Shown here: in pieces, positions 11,449 through 24,800 of the stretch
Layout: each line of letters starts with the position of its first letter
Position numbering within the stretch: position 1 is the stretch's first letter
Assembly: GCF_009730915.1 (NCBI RefSeq)
Contig: NC_052471.1
Coordinates: 30,290,185 to 30,354,184, forward strand
Length of the DNA: 64,000 nucleotides
From: Dioscorea cayenensis subsp. rotundata
Taxonomy: Eukaryota; Streptophyta; Magnoliopsida; Dioscoreales; Dioscoreaceae
Direction: 5' to 3'
Notes under the pieces: generated by a model
Told to the model about the DNA's origin: nothing
Database searches by the model: none
Seen by the model: only the letters and a program-made list of their open reading frames with translations
Program-made: the position numbers and the translations under genes

Positions 11449-13688
11449 ATGGAAAGCATTTGCCAGAAGGTGATCAAGAATGATCCTTTGAACTGGAATG
11501 CAGCAGCGGAGTCGATGGCCGGAAGCCATCTTGATGAAGTGAAGAGGATGGTGGAGGAGTTCAGGAAGCCTGTTGTCAGATTAGAAGGTGCCAACTTGAA
11601 GATCTCTCAGGTAGCTGCAGTAGCTGCTGCTGCTGCAACTGCAATTAATGATGATGATGATGATGATGATGAAAAAGTAGTGAAGGTGGAGCTCTCAGAG
11701 GAGGCCAGACCAAGAGTGAAGGCAAGCAGTGATTGGGTGATGAATAGCATGAGCAATGGAACTGATAGTTATGGTGTCACTACCGGTTTTGGCGCCACCT
11801 CTCATCGGAGAACAAAGCAGGGCTCTGCTCTTCAAACAGAGCTCATTAGGGTGAATGTTTATATATAAATGTATATATATATTATTGTATTATTCTTCAG
11901 ATAACTAAATAGAATAATTTTTCTATTTATGCAGATTTCTGAATGCTGGAATCTTTGGGAATGGTCAAGAATCAGGGAACACATTACCAGCTCCAGCAAC
12001 AAGAGCTGCAATGCTAGTCAGAATCAACACTCTCTTGCAGGGATATTCTGGCATTCGCTTTGAGATTTTAGAAGCCATCACCGGCTTGCTCAACAGTAAT
12101 GTCACACCGTGCTTGCCTCTCAGAGGGACTATCACTGCTTCTGGTGATCTTGTTCCCCTGTCCTACATTGCTGGATTGCTAACTGGTCGCCCAAACTCCA
12201 AAAGCCGTAGGTCCTGATGGCAAGAAGATTGATGCTACAAAGGCCTTTAAGCTTGCTGGAATCTCCAGTGACTTTTTTGAGTTGCAACCAAAGGAGGGTC
12301 TTGCTTTAGTTAATGGCACAGCTGTTGGTTCTGGCTTAGCTTCAATTGTTCTCTTTGAAGCTAACATTCTCGCTGTTCTCTCTGAAGTCATGTCTGCGGT
12401 GTTCTGTGAAGTTATGCAAGGAAAACCAGAGTACACTGATCACCTCACTCACAAACTGAAGCACCATCCCGGCCAGATTGAAGCGGCAGCCATCATGGAA
12501 CATATATTGGATGGTAGTTCATACATGAAGATGGCCAAGAAGATTCATGAGCTTGACCCTCTTCAGAAGCCTAAGCAAGACAGATATGCTCTTCGTACTT
12601 CTCCTCAATGGCTCGGTCCTCAGATTGAAGTCATACGTGCGGCAACAAAATCCATTGAAAGAGAGATCAACTCTGTGAATGACAACCCATTGATTGATGT
12701 CTCTAGAGATAAGGCTCTCCATGGTGGTAACTTCCAAGGGACACCAATTGGTGTCTCAATGGACAACACTCGTCTGGCTCTTGCTGCTATTGGGAAGCTT
12801 ATGTTTGCTCAGTTTTCAGAGCTTGTTAATGATTTCTACAACAATGGCTTGCCTTCCAATCTCTCAGGTGGAAGGAATCCAAGCTTAGACTATGGACTCA
12901 AAGGTGGTGAAATTGCTATGGCATCTTACTGCTCGGAGCTTCAAGCTCTGGCCAACCCTGTCACTAATCATGTCCAGAGTGCAGAGCAACACAACCAAGA
13001 TGTCAACTCTTTGGGTTTGATTTCTGCCAGAAAAACAGCAGAAGCAATAGAGATACAGAAGCTCATGTCATCCACTTTCTTAGTTGGTCTTTGTCAAGCC
13101 ATTGACTTGAGACATTTGGAGGAGAATCTCAGGAGCACTGTGAAGAACACTGTTAGCCAAGTTGCCAAGAGGGTGCTGACGGTGGGATCAAATGGAGAGG
13201 TTCATCCTGCCAGATTTTGTGAGAAAGACTTGATCAAAGTGATTGACAGGGAGTATGTCTTCTCATACATTGATGATCCTTGCAGCTACACATATCCACT
13301 GATGCAGAAACTAAGGCAAGTTCTTGTTGAGCATGCACTCAATAAAAATGCAGAGAAAGAGAAGGATGCAAGCACTTCAGTGTTTCAAAAGATTGTAGCT
13401 TTTGAAGAGGAGTTGAAGAAACTCCTGCCAAAAGAGGTGGAGAGTGCAAGGATTGCTTATGACAATGGAAACTCTGCCATTGCAAACAGGATAGTGGAGT
13501 GCAGGTCATATCCACTTTACAGTTTTGTGAGGGAAGAGCTGGGAACTGAACTTCTAACTGGTGAAAAAACAAAGTCACCGGGTGAGGAGTTTGATAAGAT
13601 CTTCATTGCCATCTCACAAGGAAAGGTGATAGACCCATTGCTGGAGTGTTTGAGGGATTGGAATGGTGCTCCATTGCCTTTGTGCTGA
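11449..13688 (+). CDS. PAL: Phenylalanine ammonia-lyase, middle copy (two single-base disruptions)
   Basis: Converts L-Phe to trans-cinnamate. Exon 1 is 11449-11849 and exon 2 is 11935-13688, separated by a short 85-bp intron; 717 aa are predicted if two extra bases are discounted, a typical plant PAL length. The catalytic loop is present ([13 protein letters not shown], Tyr108), as are the MIO triad Ala-Ser-Gly (202-204, GTITASGDL), RFLNAG with the PAL-type Phe, DRYALR and NDNPLIDVS. The C-terminus is APLPLC. Two defects are seen. (1) The A run 12,200-12,203 has one base too many, so the frame closes at SKSRRS and reopens after it. (2) At the splice donor the sequence is ATTAGGGTGAAT: the phase-2 junction needs AG|GT, but one extra G displaces GT by a base. 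Either both are assembly errors and this is the functional enzyme of the cluster, or it is a very recent pseudogene. Confidence 0.9.
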
Positions 13689-14125
13689 AAGAAATGATCT
13701 ATTATTCTCTCATTTTTCTATATTGCTAGCTATTTCTCTTGGTTTTCTCACATTTGATTTAAAATAAAATATGTAATAGCTGGATTGCATACCATGTAAT
13801 TTGTGTTATTTGTTCAAGTTCTTAATGTGAAGTAGTTTTGGGATATTTAATAATATGTTCGTGAGCGTGTGCGTGTGCGTGTGCGCGTATATACTATATA
13901 TATATAAAGTCCATATCAAACTCGAAGTACGCTCATTATATTCCTTCCAAATTAACTGAGCTCTAGCCTCTAGTGTAGCATTTACTTGAGCAGCAAACGG
14001 GTGAATGTTTTTTTTTTTTTTTTTTAAAAAAAGGAGCTACAATATTGTGTAATGAAGGAAGAGAGCAGGGCGCCAAGGCATATAACTTTAAAACAAAAGC
14101 ACATGCAAGGGAGCATGGTGCCTGC
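13689..14125. other. 3' flank of middle PAL, no further gene
   Basis: AT-rich 3' UTR and polyadenylation region, a GTGTGCGTGTGCG-type run near 13,866-13,887, and a T(18)/A(7) stretch near 14,008-14,032. No gene is supported. Confidence 0.6.
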
Positions 14126-14129
14126 TCAA

Positions 14130-17100
14130 TGGTATTTTTTTTATTTTTTTTGAAAGTGGATAAATCACAGATTTATTGAAATAAAAAACAGAAAACAACA
14201 GCAAACAACTCAGACATACTAAAAAGAAAGAAGAACAAGGGAAAGCAAAACAAAGAGGACACTACACCAGAGGTGTGAAAGTCCATAACCGACGAAATAA
14301 AAAACAACAGGAAAAAACACCAATAGAAGACCCACGATCCGGAGCTGAGGAGACGAAGACCACCAAGAGGCAGTAGAGGTCAGCTCAACAGGACCTAGAA
14401 GAGTCACTCGTGAAGATGTATTGTCGAGCCGCTAGCGAGGTCCGCTGATCTGGCGCTCAAGAAGTCGAGGGAGCGCTTGACAGACTGAATGGAATCACTG
14501 GAAACATGTTGAGTCGAGTCTTTAGCTGCAGAGCACCAATTAATAATCATATGAGAAATTTTAAAAAGAATTGATGCAGTGGAAATGAAGGTAAGATTGA
14601 AAATACGATTGTTCCTTTCCAACCAGGTATTCCAGAAAATTGTTCTGGTAAGAAGGTCTCAGAAAATGCTCACACGCACGTCAAGTGAAGGAATCCAAGT
14701 GGACCAAACCTGCTCGGTAGAATTTGGGAATGAAAGAAGGTTTAGAGTACTCATGAAAAAATCCCAAATTCTCGAGGTAAAGTCACAGTGAATCAGAAGA
14801 TGATCCACAGTTTCTGAGTCTTTAGAACACAAAACGCAGGTGTCCGTCCCAATAAGGGAATTACAGCCTTTCTTAGTGAGATTGGTCAGAGTAAGAATTT
14901 TATTGTCGCTAGCAAGCCAACAAAAGAGAGTGATCTTACTGGGACAGTCCACTTTCCAGAAGGAAGGGTACAGGGGAGTGCGCAAACCACCATCAAAAAG
15001 GAATTTGTCAAAAGATCGAACAGAGAAGTTGCCTTTACTTTCCAAGGTCCAAGTGCTCTTATCCTCTTGAGAAGAAGAACAATCGGGAAGTGATTGTAAA
15101 AGAGGTTGAAGAGCATCCGTAGAGACCTCACTAAAAAAAGATTCGAGGGAAGAGAGGTTCAGAAAAAGATGTCTAATAGTAATCCAGGGTGTCAGGCAGA
15201 TATTAAAAAGGTCATGTAAAATGTCTTTTGGAGCTCGGCCACCAAGCCAGTTGTCGAACCAGAGAAAGGTAGAGGCACCATTGTGTATGGATTTAGAAGT
15301 GCAAGCTCTAAAAGCGGGTAGGATAGGGGTGATGCCAGTCCAGAAAAAGGATTTATTTCTTGGTGGAGAATAAAAGAGAGGACCAGGGGGACCTCTACTC
15401 AAGTAATTTAGGTGAATGATTTTTTACCAACAACCTTGTTGTCCAGTAAAGATTTTCCACCACCATTTGGCGAGAAGAGCATTGTTGAAGGAATGAAGGT
15501 TAAGAATACCCCATCCACCCATACTACGAGGTCGACAAATTCTGTCCCAAGCAACTAGTCGGAGACCTTTGGAACCAAGATCCAGACCCTTCCAAAAAAA
15601 ATCTCTACGGATTTTATCTATCTCCTTAATTACCCAGGATGGTAATTTGAAGACAGACATCCAGTAGGTGGGGATTGATGAAAGAACCAAGTTGAGTAGG
15701 GTCAGATGACCACCAAGAGAAAGGTAAATGGCTTTCCAGGAGGAAAGCTTGGTCTAATCATCGAGGTTAATTTTGTCCAATCATCACGCAAGGGGCGCCT
15801 ACCGGAAATTGGGACACCAAGGTAAGTGAGAGGAAGGTAATTCCTAGCGCAATTTAGAATTGAAGCCAAGGTTGTGTTGGGTTGGTATCCAAAATTGGTT
15901 GAGTAAAGGCAGCTCTTGTTGAAGTTAATGGTAAGACCAGAGGCATCTTCATAAAGGTAGAGAATAAACTTAATAACAAGAAGGTCCTCATTGCCCCCAG
16001 CTGAGAAAATGATGAGATCATCAGCGTATTGAAGGTGACAGATGCTATCATGGGTATCAATGTGAATACCCACGAGAATTCTATTCTGTAGTGCATGCGA
16101 GAACATTGCACTAAGAGTGTCAGCCGCTAGAGCGAATAGGAGGGGGAAGAGGGGATCTCCTTGACGCAAACCACGTTTGCAGCGGATAAATCCGTGAGGC
16201 TCCCTATTTACTAGCACGCGAGCTTTGGAAGTGTGAAGAATGGTAGAGATCCAGGAAATCCAGCGGGGACTAAATCCACGAGCATGAAGAATGTCAAAGA
16301 GGAAGTTCCAATCAAGGGAGTCGAAAGCTTTGGCAAAGTCAACTTTGAAAGCATAACCAAGTACCTTGCTCTTTTGAAGATGAAAAATAAGTTCCTGGGC
16401 AGCGACAATGTTGTCAGCAATACATCTCCCTTTAATAAATGCCGATTGCGAGTCATCAACCAGTGAACTTATCACAGTACTCAGCCTATTGGCTAGAACT
16501 TTGGATAAAATTTTACAGGAAGAATTAATGAGGCTGATGGGGCGGTAATCAGAGAGATTTGCAAGAGAATTGATTTTAGCGACTAGAGCGATATGAATCC
16601 AATTGAGGCGCTCAAGGTTTGCCCTCCCATCAAAGAAATCGTTACAAAGGGAAAACAAGGAATCTTTAAATAAATCCCAGTGTTTATGAAAGAAAAAGAT
16701 GGGGAAACCATCATGGCCGGGGGCTTTGTCAGCGCTTAAGTCAAACACCGCCTGTTTGAGTTCTTCCATGGACAATGGTAAGTCCAGATTTGAGAGATCA
16801 ACTGTATCTCTAAAGTTGAACAAGTGTTGCCAGTCCATAATGAATCGGGAGGATCTAGCAGTTCCAAACAGGAGACCGAAATAATTCGAAAAGTGAATAC
16901 CAAGATTCCGGTTTCCTTCGACCCAAGAGTCATTGATGCGGATTCTAGGAATAAAGTTTTTGTTGCATCTTCCATTAGCAACAGAATGAAAGTATTTGGT
17001 ATTAGAATCACCATATTTGAGCCAAGTGATTCTGGATCGTTGTCGCCAATAGGTTTCCTCATTTCTGAGGATGGTAGAGAAATCCTAACGTAACTGGGTA

Positions 17101-17218
17101 ATTCAAGAACTCGAATCGTCGACTAGCTCGCCTCACTTGTGGAATCTAGAGAGTTAATTTCTAGGCAAAAGTAGCCAATAATGAGGTGGATAAAATGCTA
17201 AAGAGAGATAATGGAGAG
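14130..17218 (-). mobile_element. L1-type LINE, ORF2 part, 5' end lost in the gap
   Basis: Read on the minus strand, the element runs from the N gap to an A-rich tail at about 14,130-14,160 behind the signature TGTGATTTATCCACTTT. Pieces in order are: pre-RT (YFHSVANGR, about 16,960-17,000), reverse transcriptase (15,702-16,838; DKAPGHDGFPIFFF, KVDFAKAFDSLDW, the catalytic LQYADDLII), RT thumb (15,424-15,690) and C-terminal zinc finger (14,659-15,402; CVLCSKDSETVDHLL). Frameshifts near 15,700 and 15,410, a stop near 17,087 and others make it inactive. It lies tail to tail with the middle PAL gene. Confidence 0.9.
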
Positions 17219-18218
17219 NNNNNNNNNNNNNNNNNNNNNNNNNNNNNNNNNNNNNNNNNNNNNNNNNNNNNNNNNNNNNNNNNNNNNNNNNNNNNNNNNN
17301 NNNNNNNNNNNNNNNNNNNNNNNNNNNNNNNNNNNNNNNNNNNNNNNNNNNNNNNNNNNNNNNNNNNNNNNNNNNNNNNNNNNNNNNNNNNNNNNNNNNN
17401 NNNNNNNNNNNNNNNNNNNNNNNNNNNNNNNNNNNNNNNNNNNNNNNNNNNNNNNNNNNNNNNNNNNNNNNNNNNNNNNNNNNNNNNNNNNNNNNNNNNN
17501 NNNNNNNNNNNNNNNNNNNNNNNNNNNNNNNNNNNNNNNNNNNNNNNNNNNNNNNNNNNNNNNNNNNNNNNNNNNNNNNNNNNNNNNNNNNNNNNNNNNN
17601 NNNNNNNNNNNNNNNNNNNNNNNNNNNNNNNNNNNNNNNNNNNNNNNNNNNNNNNNNNNNNNNNNNNNNNNNNNNNNNNNNNNNNNNNNNNNNNNNNNNN
17701 NNNNNNNNNNNNNNNNNNNNNNNNNNNNNNNNNNNNNNNNNNNNNNNNNNNNNNNNNNNNNNNNNNNNNNNNNNNNNNNNNNNNNNNNNNNNNNNNNNNN
17801 NNNNNNNNNNNNNNNNNNNNNNNNNNNNNNNNNNNNNNNNNNNNNNNNNNNNNNNNNNNNNNNNNNNNNNNNNNNNNNNNNNNNNNNNNNNNNNNNNNNN
17901 NNNNNNNNNNNNNNNNNNNNNNNNNNNNNNNNNNNNNNNNNNNNNNNNNNNNNNNNNNNNNNNNNNNNNNNNNNNNNNNNNNNNNNNNNNNNNNNNNNNN
18001 NNNNNNNNNNNNNNNNNNNNNNNNNNNNNNNNNNNNNNNNNNNNNNNNNNNNNNNNNNNNNNNNNNNNNNNNNNNNNNNNNNNNNNNNNNNNNNNNNNNN
18101 NNNNNNNNNNNNNNNNNNNNNNNNNNNNNNNNNNNNNNNNNNNNNNNNNNNNNNNNNNNNNNNNNNNNNNNNNNNNNNNNNNNNNNNNNNNNNNNNNNNN
18201 NNNNNNNNNNNNNNNNNN
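17219..18218. other. Assembly gap (1,000 N)
   Basis: Exactly 1,000 undetermined bases, so probably a scaffold spacer of arbitrary length. It truncates the LINE on its left. Its right edge coincides with the first base of the right inverted arm. Confidence 1.
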
Positions 18219-18477
18219 AATAAACGGCTCTATGTGAGGTCTTATTCAACACTCAATTTTTTTTTGTATTTTTTTTACAATTAGGGGAGTCTTTGAGGTA
18301 TTAAAAAGCAACATCTCGACTAATTAAAATTAATGAACTTATTGTTTTGACATTTCTTTAACAAAAGACTTTTATTTCATGTTAGGTTGATGATCAACCA
18401 TGGAAAAAGTCGTGTGCTACTTACATCTATTCATTCTTTTCAGTTCTCTCATACAGTCTTTTAACTAGGTGGTTGTC

Positions 18478-18757
18478 TTATTATTATTGTTATTATTATT
18501 TATTTTTGTTATATTATTTTATTTTATTTTGATAAATATAATAAGTGCAATTAGTCAGGAATATACACATAGGCTGAGAGGTGATTATTCAACCCTTGCG
18601 CCATCACCTAGTGGCACGAGGTTATGGGCTACAAATGTGTATCTAGATTGGGAACCCATCTCCATCACATATGTTTCGCGGGACTTGAACTTAGGACACT
18701 TGTAAATCCCACACCACACTTTTTGTGGTGGAGCCATTACCGCTGGGCTAAGAACCC
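18478..18757 (-). mobile_element. tRNA-derived SINE, right arm
   Basis: Mirror copy of the left-arm SINE. On the minus strand the A-box-like TAGCCCAGCGGT, the B-box-like AGTTCAAGTCCC and a shorter (AAT)n tail are visible. Confidence 0.75.
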
Positions 18758-20329
18758 CTTGTTCTCGTTTTATTTTTTTGCTTTTATATGTTTCAATGTA
18801 TTTTTATGTATTTTTCTCTTGTGGACCCTTGTGTTTTTTTTAGAGTAGACTACTGTTGTAAGAGGAAGTTGATATCTCAATTTTTTACTTAGAAAGGAAA
18901 AGAATTACCATCAATCTTGTTTTCATTTTACTAGGTGGAATTTATCTATTTATTTTCAAAAATAAAAATAAAAAAATCAATCTTTGAAAATATTACATAT
19001 ACATGAACAGAATCAGGGGGGATCAGCGCTATATCCCTGACTCCTGAGGATCTCTTATCCGAATTAGTGAAGAAGGAAGCCCCCCATGCTTGCCTTTATA
19101 TCCCCCGGGAGCTCTTATCCGAATTAGTGAAGAAGCCCCTCATCCTTGCCTTGAGATTTGCAATGTGGTGATCAATATCATCCTTTAAATGTGCCTTGTG
19201 ATCTAATTTACATTGTGGTGGTCCAAGGTTTTTAAGTTATGAACTCAATAAGATTGTGGATATATATATGTGAATTGTGATGCAGGATATTGGGAGCAGA
19301 GTGATACAGACACAAGGACACACAAGTGTTGAGTGACTTAGTGATAGTGAGTATATTATTATTAGTATTTTTTTTTTAAACATGTATTACTTCTTTTTAT
19401 AAATTAATGAGTATGAATGTATAACGTTTAGTGGGTGGAAAATAGAATATGAAATGATAAACTTTATTTTTGTGATGCAACTGCAATGTGCCACTACCAA
19501 TAAATTTTGGTTCCATCCTTTGTGAATGTATATTCATATAAAAATACATACATATTTAATGTTTGTTTTATATATGCAAAATAGATATAAATTTTAAATT
19601 ATTACTTATTTATTTTACCTTTATTGCTATTATTTCTTATGTGATATTTTATCAAATTCCAAGTGAGGTTGCTCTTTAATTAAGTATTTTATACTAGTGT
19701 ATAGAAATTCTTATGTTTTTCTTATAATTACAAAAGGATTTCCAAATATACCAAAAATTTATGTTTCATATGATCACTACATTAATTAATATTTTTAAAT
19801 TGAATATAGAAAAGGCTCATGCTATATATATCCACCAGCTCAATTGCTAACTAGTCCCCATTACCTGCATTGAATGAAAGATAAATTCTAATTGAAATTG
19901 TTGGCACATATTTCCAGCTAATTTTATGTTTTTTTGGGAAAAAACAAGCCATTATATTTAGCATTAAAGATAAATTTAATTTTATTTGAGAGGCTAAAAC
20001 AAATAATTGCTTCCATGGCTTATATCACTTCTAAAAACACCTTGCATGAGCCTTGATAATTAATTAAACACCAGTATCACTATGCATGCATGTATAAAAT
20101 CTTGTTCAAAGTAATATATTTTTAATCTATTTTTACGGCATATCATTATATAAATATGTATTAGATGATTACACACACATATGGCAGCCTTGTAAGTTAG
20201 TATTATATATATTAGCTAAGTCAATATTTTATATTGAAGAGGTCTTCACCTACTACCAACAAAGACATTTATGGTCATTTTTTTTTACTTATTAAATGTT
20301 GACAGGTCCATTGGAAATCAAGCTTTCAG

Positions 20330-21357
20330 TTTATAAATAAAAAAATGAAATGAGATTATGAGATATCTTCAATAATTTAGGTTGAACAACTACAATTGAC
20401 AACCTCACCACATTATTGAACGCAATCCCGGACTTTCTAATGACTTGGAGGATTTCAACACTTGGCCATCTGAAAAAATGGAATTTTCTCTGTTAAGTCC
20501 TTTTATAAATTTTTAATAGATGAAGGAATCCACAGTCAGCTTTACCCTCAATTCTAGAAAACCAAATCTCCAAGTAAAATCATTTTATTCTGTTGGCTTG
20601 TTTGGGAAAACAAAATTCTCACTCTCGAAAATCTACTCAAAAAAGGTTGTAATCTAAACTCAATAAACACTTGCATTCTCTGTCACAAAGATTCTGAAAT
20701 GGTGGAACATCTTTTTCTTGGCTGTGAATTCTCGGAGCGAATCTGGTCCTTTTTCATACAAATTCTTCCTCCAGACTTTTCTCCACCCTCAGTCTCCAAT
20801 TTATGGACCTCATGGATCCCATTCCTAAATTCTATCCATTGGAACATGTGGGATCTCAGCTAACGAACAATTATCTGGAATATCTGGCTAGAATGGAATA
20901 ATCGCATTTTTAATTCAAACTTTCTACCACTTCATTCTGTATTCTCTAAGACTGTTAATATGTTTCTCTCTTGGCTTTTCGCAGATTCAAAGTCTCACCA
21001 ACAGGCTAACCTTGAAGCCCCACAAAGGATCAAGCATTCCCTCAACTTCATAAGCGCAAGATTTGCATATCATTCTAGCAGTACAATTCACGCCTCATAT
21101 CAGGAGTAGTCTGCAGATTGGGAAGGCCTTTGTCTCCAGTGAGGGTAGCCTCAGCCCGACCCAGTTTCTATCTTCTCCGTATTGTCCTTTCTTTTTCTTT
21201 ATCTTTGTATTCCTCACCCCTTGTGAGATTTTTAGTTTGTTTCCTTCCTTTTGTATGGTTATTTTTCGGTTTGTGTCTGTCTTGTTTGCTTGAATTTTTA
21301 TTTCAATAAATTTATGGTTTATCCATATTATTAAAAAAATAATAATAATAAAAAAAG
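20330..21357 (+). mobile_element. 5'-truncated L1-type LINE, right arm
   Basis: Mirror copy of the left-arm LINE. In plus orientation it has the Cys/His zinc-finger region near 20,670-20,720, then IWNIWLEWNNRIFNSNF near 20,870-20,920, and a 3' end with ATTTATGGTTTATCC followed by an A/TA-rich tail at about 21,333-21,357. It lies directly upstream of the right PAL gene promoter. Confidence 0.85.
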
Positions 21358-21826
21358 GTTGAACAAGATAACAAGTTTAGGGGATAAGCATGCATGTCAC
21401 ATATATTAAAATACCTTTAAGTTTATCACAATCACAACAATTTAATTTGACTAGTACAAGTTCTCCCAATAAAGTGACTAGCATTATTGTTTTGATAAAT
21501 GCGACAAACACTCCATTCACATGAGATTTTAGCTACAAATCCACGCCCACTTCCAATGACTTGTTATTATCACTTTGAACTTGCTACCACTATACCTCTT
21601 TGAAACGGGGTTTATTTTTCAAGCATGACAGAAGCATGCAATTTTCTTCAAACTGAATTTATTTTCACCAACTCAATATATCTTAAACCGAACTCTGTTT
21701 AATAACTCTAAATATTCTCCTTCATGTATACAAGCTTCTCAGCTACTAGTTATAGAGATATCTCTTAATTTATCACCTGAGATCACCACAGTTGTACATC
21801 TTATTTCATTTATTTTCAATTCAGCC

Positions 21827-24800
21827 ATGGAAAGCTTATGCCAGAAGGTGATCAAGGATGATCCTTTGAACTGGAATACGACGGCAGAGACGATGACCGG
21901 AAGCCATCTTGATGAAGTGAAGAGGATGGTGGAGGAGTTCAGGAAGCCTGTTGTCAGGTTAGAAGGTGCCAACTTGAAGGTCTCTCAGGTAGCTGCAGTG
22001 GCTGCTGCTGCTGCTGTTGCCATTGATGATGATGATGGAGTAGTAGTGAAGGTGGAGCTATCAGAAGAGGCAAGGGCAAGGGTGAAAGCCAGCAGTGATT
22101 GGGTTATGAACAATGAGGGTGTAATCACTGGCTTTGGTGCATCATCTCACAGGAGAACCAATCAGGCTACTGCTCTTCAGCAGGAGCTTATCAGGTCTAT
22201 CTTTCTTTCTCTTTTCTTCTTCTTCTTCTTCTTCTTCTTCTTATTATTATTATTATTATTATTTACATAGTTTTTAATATTTGTTTCAGTACCTCTGCAA
22301 AATTTTTGAATTGAGGTGTAGGGTCTTTTCTGTATCTATTTTACTTCTGTTTGTTAAAGTAAATATTTGCAAAATTATCTCTAACAGATATAAAAAGAAA
22401 AGGTTATAGTTAAATAAATTTAAATTTTTTTTTTTGTAATTTTAAAGATATAGAAATAAATAAATAAATAAATGGATGAAACAATTCTTTTGGATGTTTT
22501 TATGGTTTATATTATATATTAGATTTTTTTTTTTTTTAATCTTTGTTAGCCAGACCTTAATTTCCATCTAAATTAATAAATATGTTATCCAACATATTTT
22601 ACATAATCTTTGCATGGTTATGTATTTTGATAGATAGCCCTGTAAATAAATATATATAAAGAGACCATTCTAATTAATTTTCACACAATCATTTAGGAAA
22701 ATTTACATAGTTTACAATTATTATTTTTAATTCATCAAGTATTCTCACAATGGATGACTCTCTACAGTAGTTAAACAAAGACAAAAATATCAATGATCTC
22801 TTGATTAATTGGCATTGAATCCTTTATTCAAGGTACATGTTCATTTTGACAAACTTTAAAATTAACACCGCAAATCAATGGAAAGTGAAGGCACATATAT
22901 GTAAGGTATTAAATCCATGGCTATACATGGCAATAATTTTTTTTTTAAAATGGAACACTTGTCTTTTATAACAAAAAATAAAATAAAATAAAAATAAAAA
23001 ATGATTAAAGCTTCAAAGGATGTGTGAAACTTATCTTATACATGTCTTGTATTGTGAAATCATGCATTCATATCAAGAGCACTGATTATTTTTTTTTTTA
23101 TAATGAACATTCACTATCTTATTAATTCTTAAGAATACAAAATAAAGTTTGAATTATGAGTTTTAATTCTTCCAGTATGATTATATATTATTATAATTAT
23201 AACAAATTAATGACTAATTTGGATATATACTCTTGCACAATAGATTTCTTAATGCAGGAATTTTCAGCACCGGGCAAGAGCCAAACAATATGATGCCAAG
23301 TGCAGTAACAAGAGCTGCAATGTTGGTTAGAATCAACAGCCTTCTGCAAGGTTATTCAGGCATCCGTTTTGAAATCTTAGAGGCAATCACAAGACTTATC
23401 AACACTAACATCACACCATGTTTGCCAGTCAGAGGCAGCATCACCGCTTCCGGTGATCTTATTCCTTTATCCTACATTGTCGGACTGCTAATTGGCCGGC
23501 CTAACTCAAGAGCCATTGGTCCTGATGGCCGAACAATTGATGCTTCTAAGGCCTTTGAACTTGCTGGAATCTCTAGTGGCTTTTTCGAGCTGCAACCGAA
23601 GGAAGGAATCGCGCTTGTTAATGGCACAACTGTTGCTTCTGGATTAGCTTCCATGGTCTTATATGATGCCAACTTACTTGCAATTCTTTCAGAAATCATG
23701 TCAGCTATGTTTTGTGAAGTTATGTTAGGAAATCCAGAGTACACTGACCATCTCATTCATAAATTGAAACACAGTCCAGGCCAGATTGAAGCAGCAGCCA
23801 TAATGGAACATATATTGGAAGGTAGCTCATACATGAAGATCAATCAATTACTCCAAAATCCCAAGAGAGACCGGTATGCTCTTCGTACTTCTCCTCAATG
23901 GCTCGGTCCTCAGATTGAAGTCATACGTGCAGCAACAAAATCCATTGAGAGGGAGATCAACTCTGTGAATGACAACCCATTGATTGATGTCTCAAGAAAT
24001 AAGGTTCTCTTTGGTGGTAACTTTCAGGGGACACCAATTGGTGTCTCAATGGACAACACTCGTCTGGCTCTTGCTGCTATTGGGAAGCTTATGTTTGCTC
24101 AGTTTTCAGAGCTTGTTAATGATTTCTACAACAATGGTTTACCTTCCAATCTCTCAGGTGGAAGGAATCCAAGCTTAGACTATGGACTCAAAGGTGGTGA
24201 AATTGCTATGGCTTCGTACTGCTCGGAGCTTCAAGCTCTGGCCAACCCTGTCACTAATCATGTCGAGAGTGCAGAGCAACACAACCAAGATGTCAACTCT
24301 TTGGGTTTGATTTCTGCCAGGAAAACAGCAGAAGCAATAGAGATACTAAAGCTCATGTCATCCACTTTCTTAGTTGGTCTTTGTCAAGCCATTGATCTGA
24401 GGGCATTTGGAGGAAAAATTTCAAGAAAAACTATAATGAGCACTGTGAGCCAAGTGGCCAAGAAAGTGGGTGTTGCTAATGAAGAGAAGGATTTAATCAA
24501 AAGTCATTAACAAGGAACATGTCTTCTCTTACATAGATGATCCTTGCAATAACTCCTACCCATTGATGCAAAAGCTAAGGCAAGTTCTTGTTGAGCATGC
24601 AATAAAAAACATCAGTACTTGGGAGAATGAAAAGATTGTGCTTTTTGAAGAGGAGTTGAAACTGGTTTTACCAAAAGAAGCAGAAAGTACAGGGATTGCT
24701 TTTGAGAATGGAAACTTTGCTGTGAATAATAGGATTAAGGAGTGTAGATCTTACCCTCTTTACAGGTTTGTAAGGGAAGAACTCAATACTGAACTTCTGA

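Noticed and set aside
17161-18284. Long open frames on both strands across 17,161-18,284
   Set aside because: They consist of undetermined bases in the gap and carry no information.
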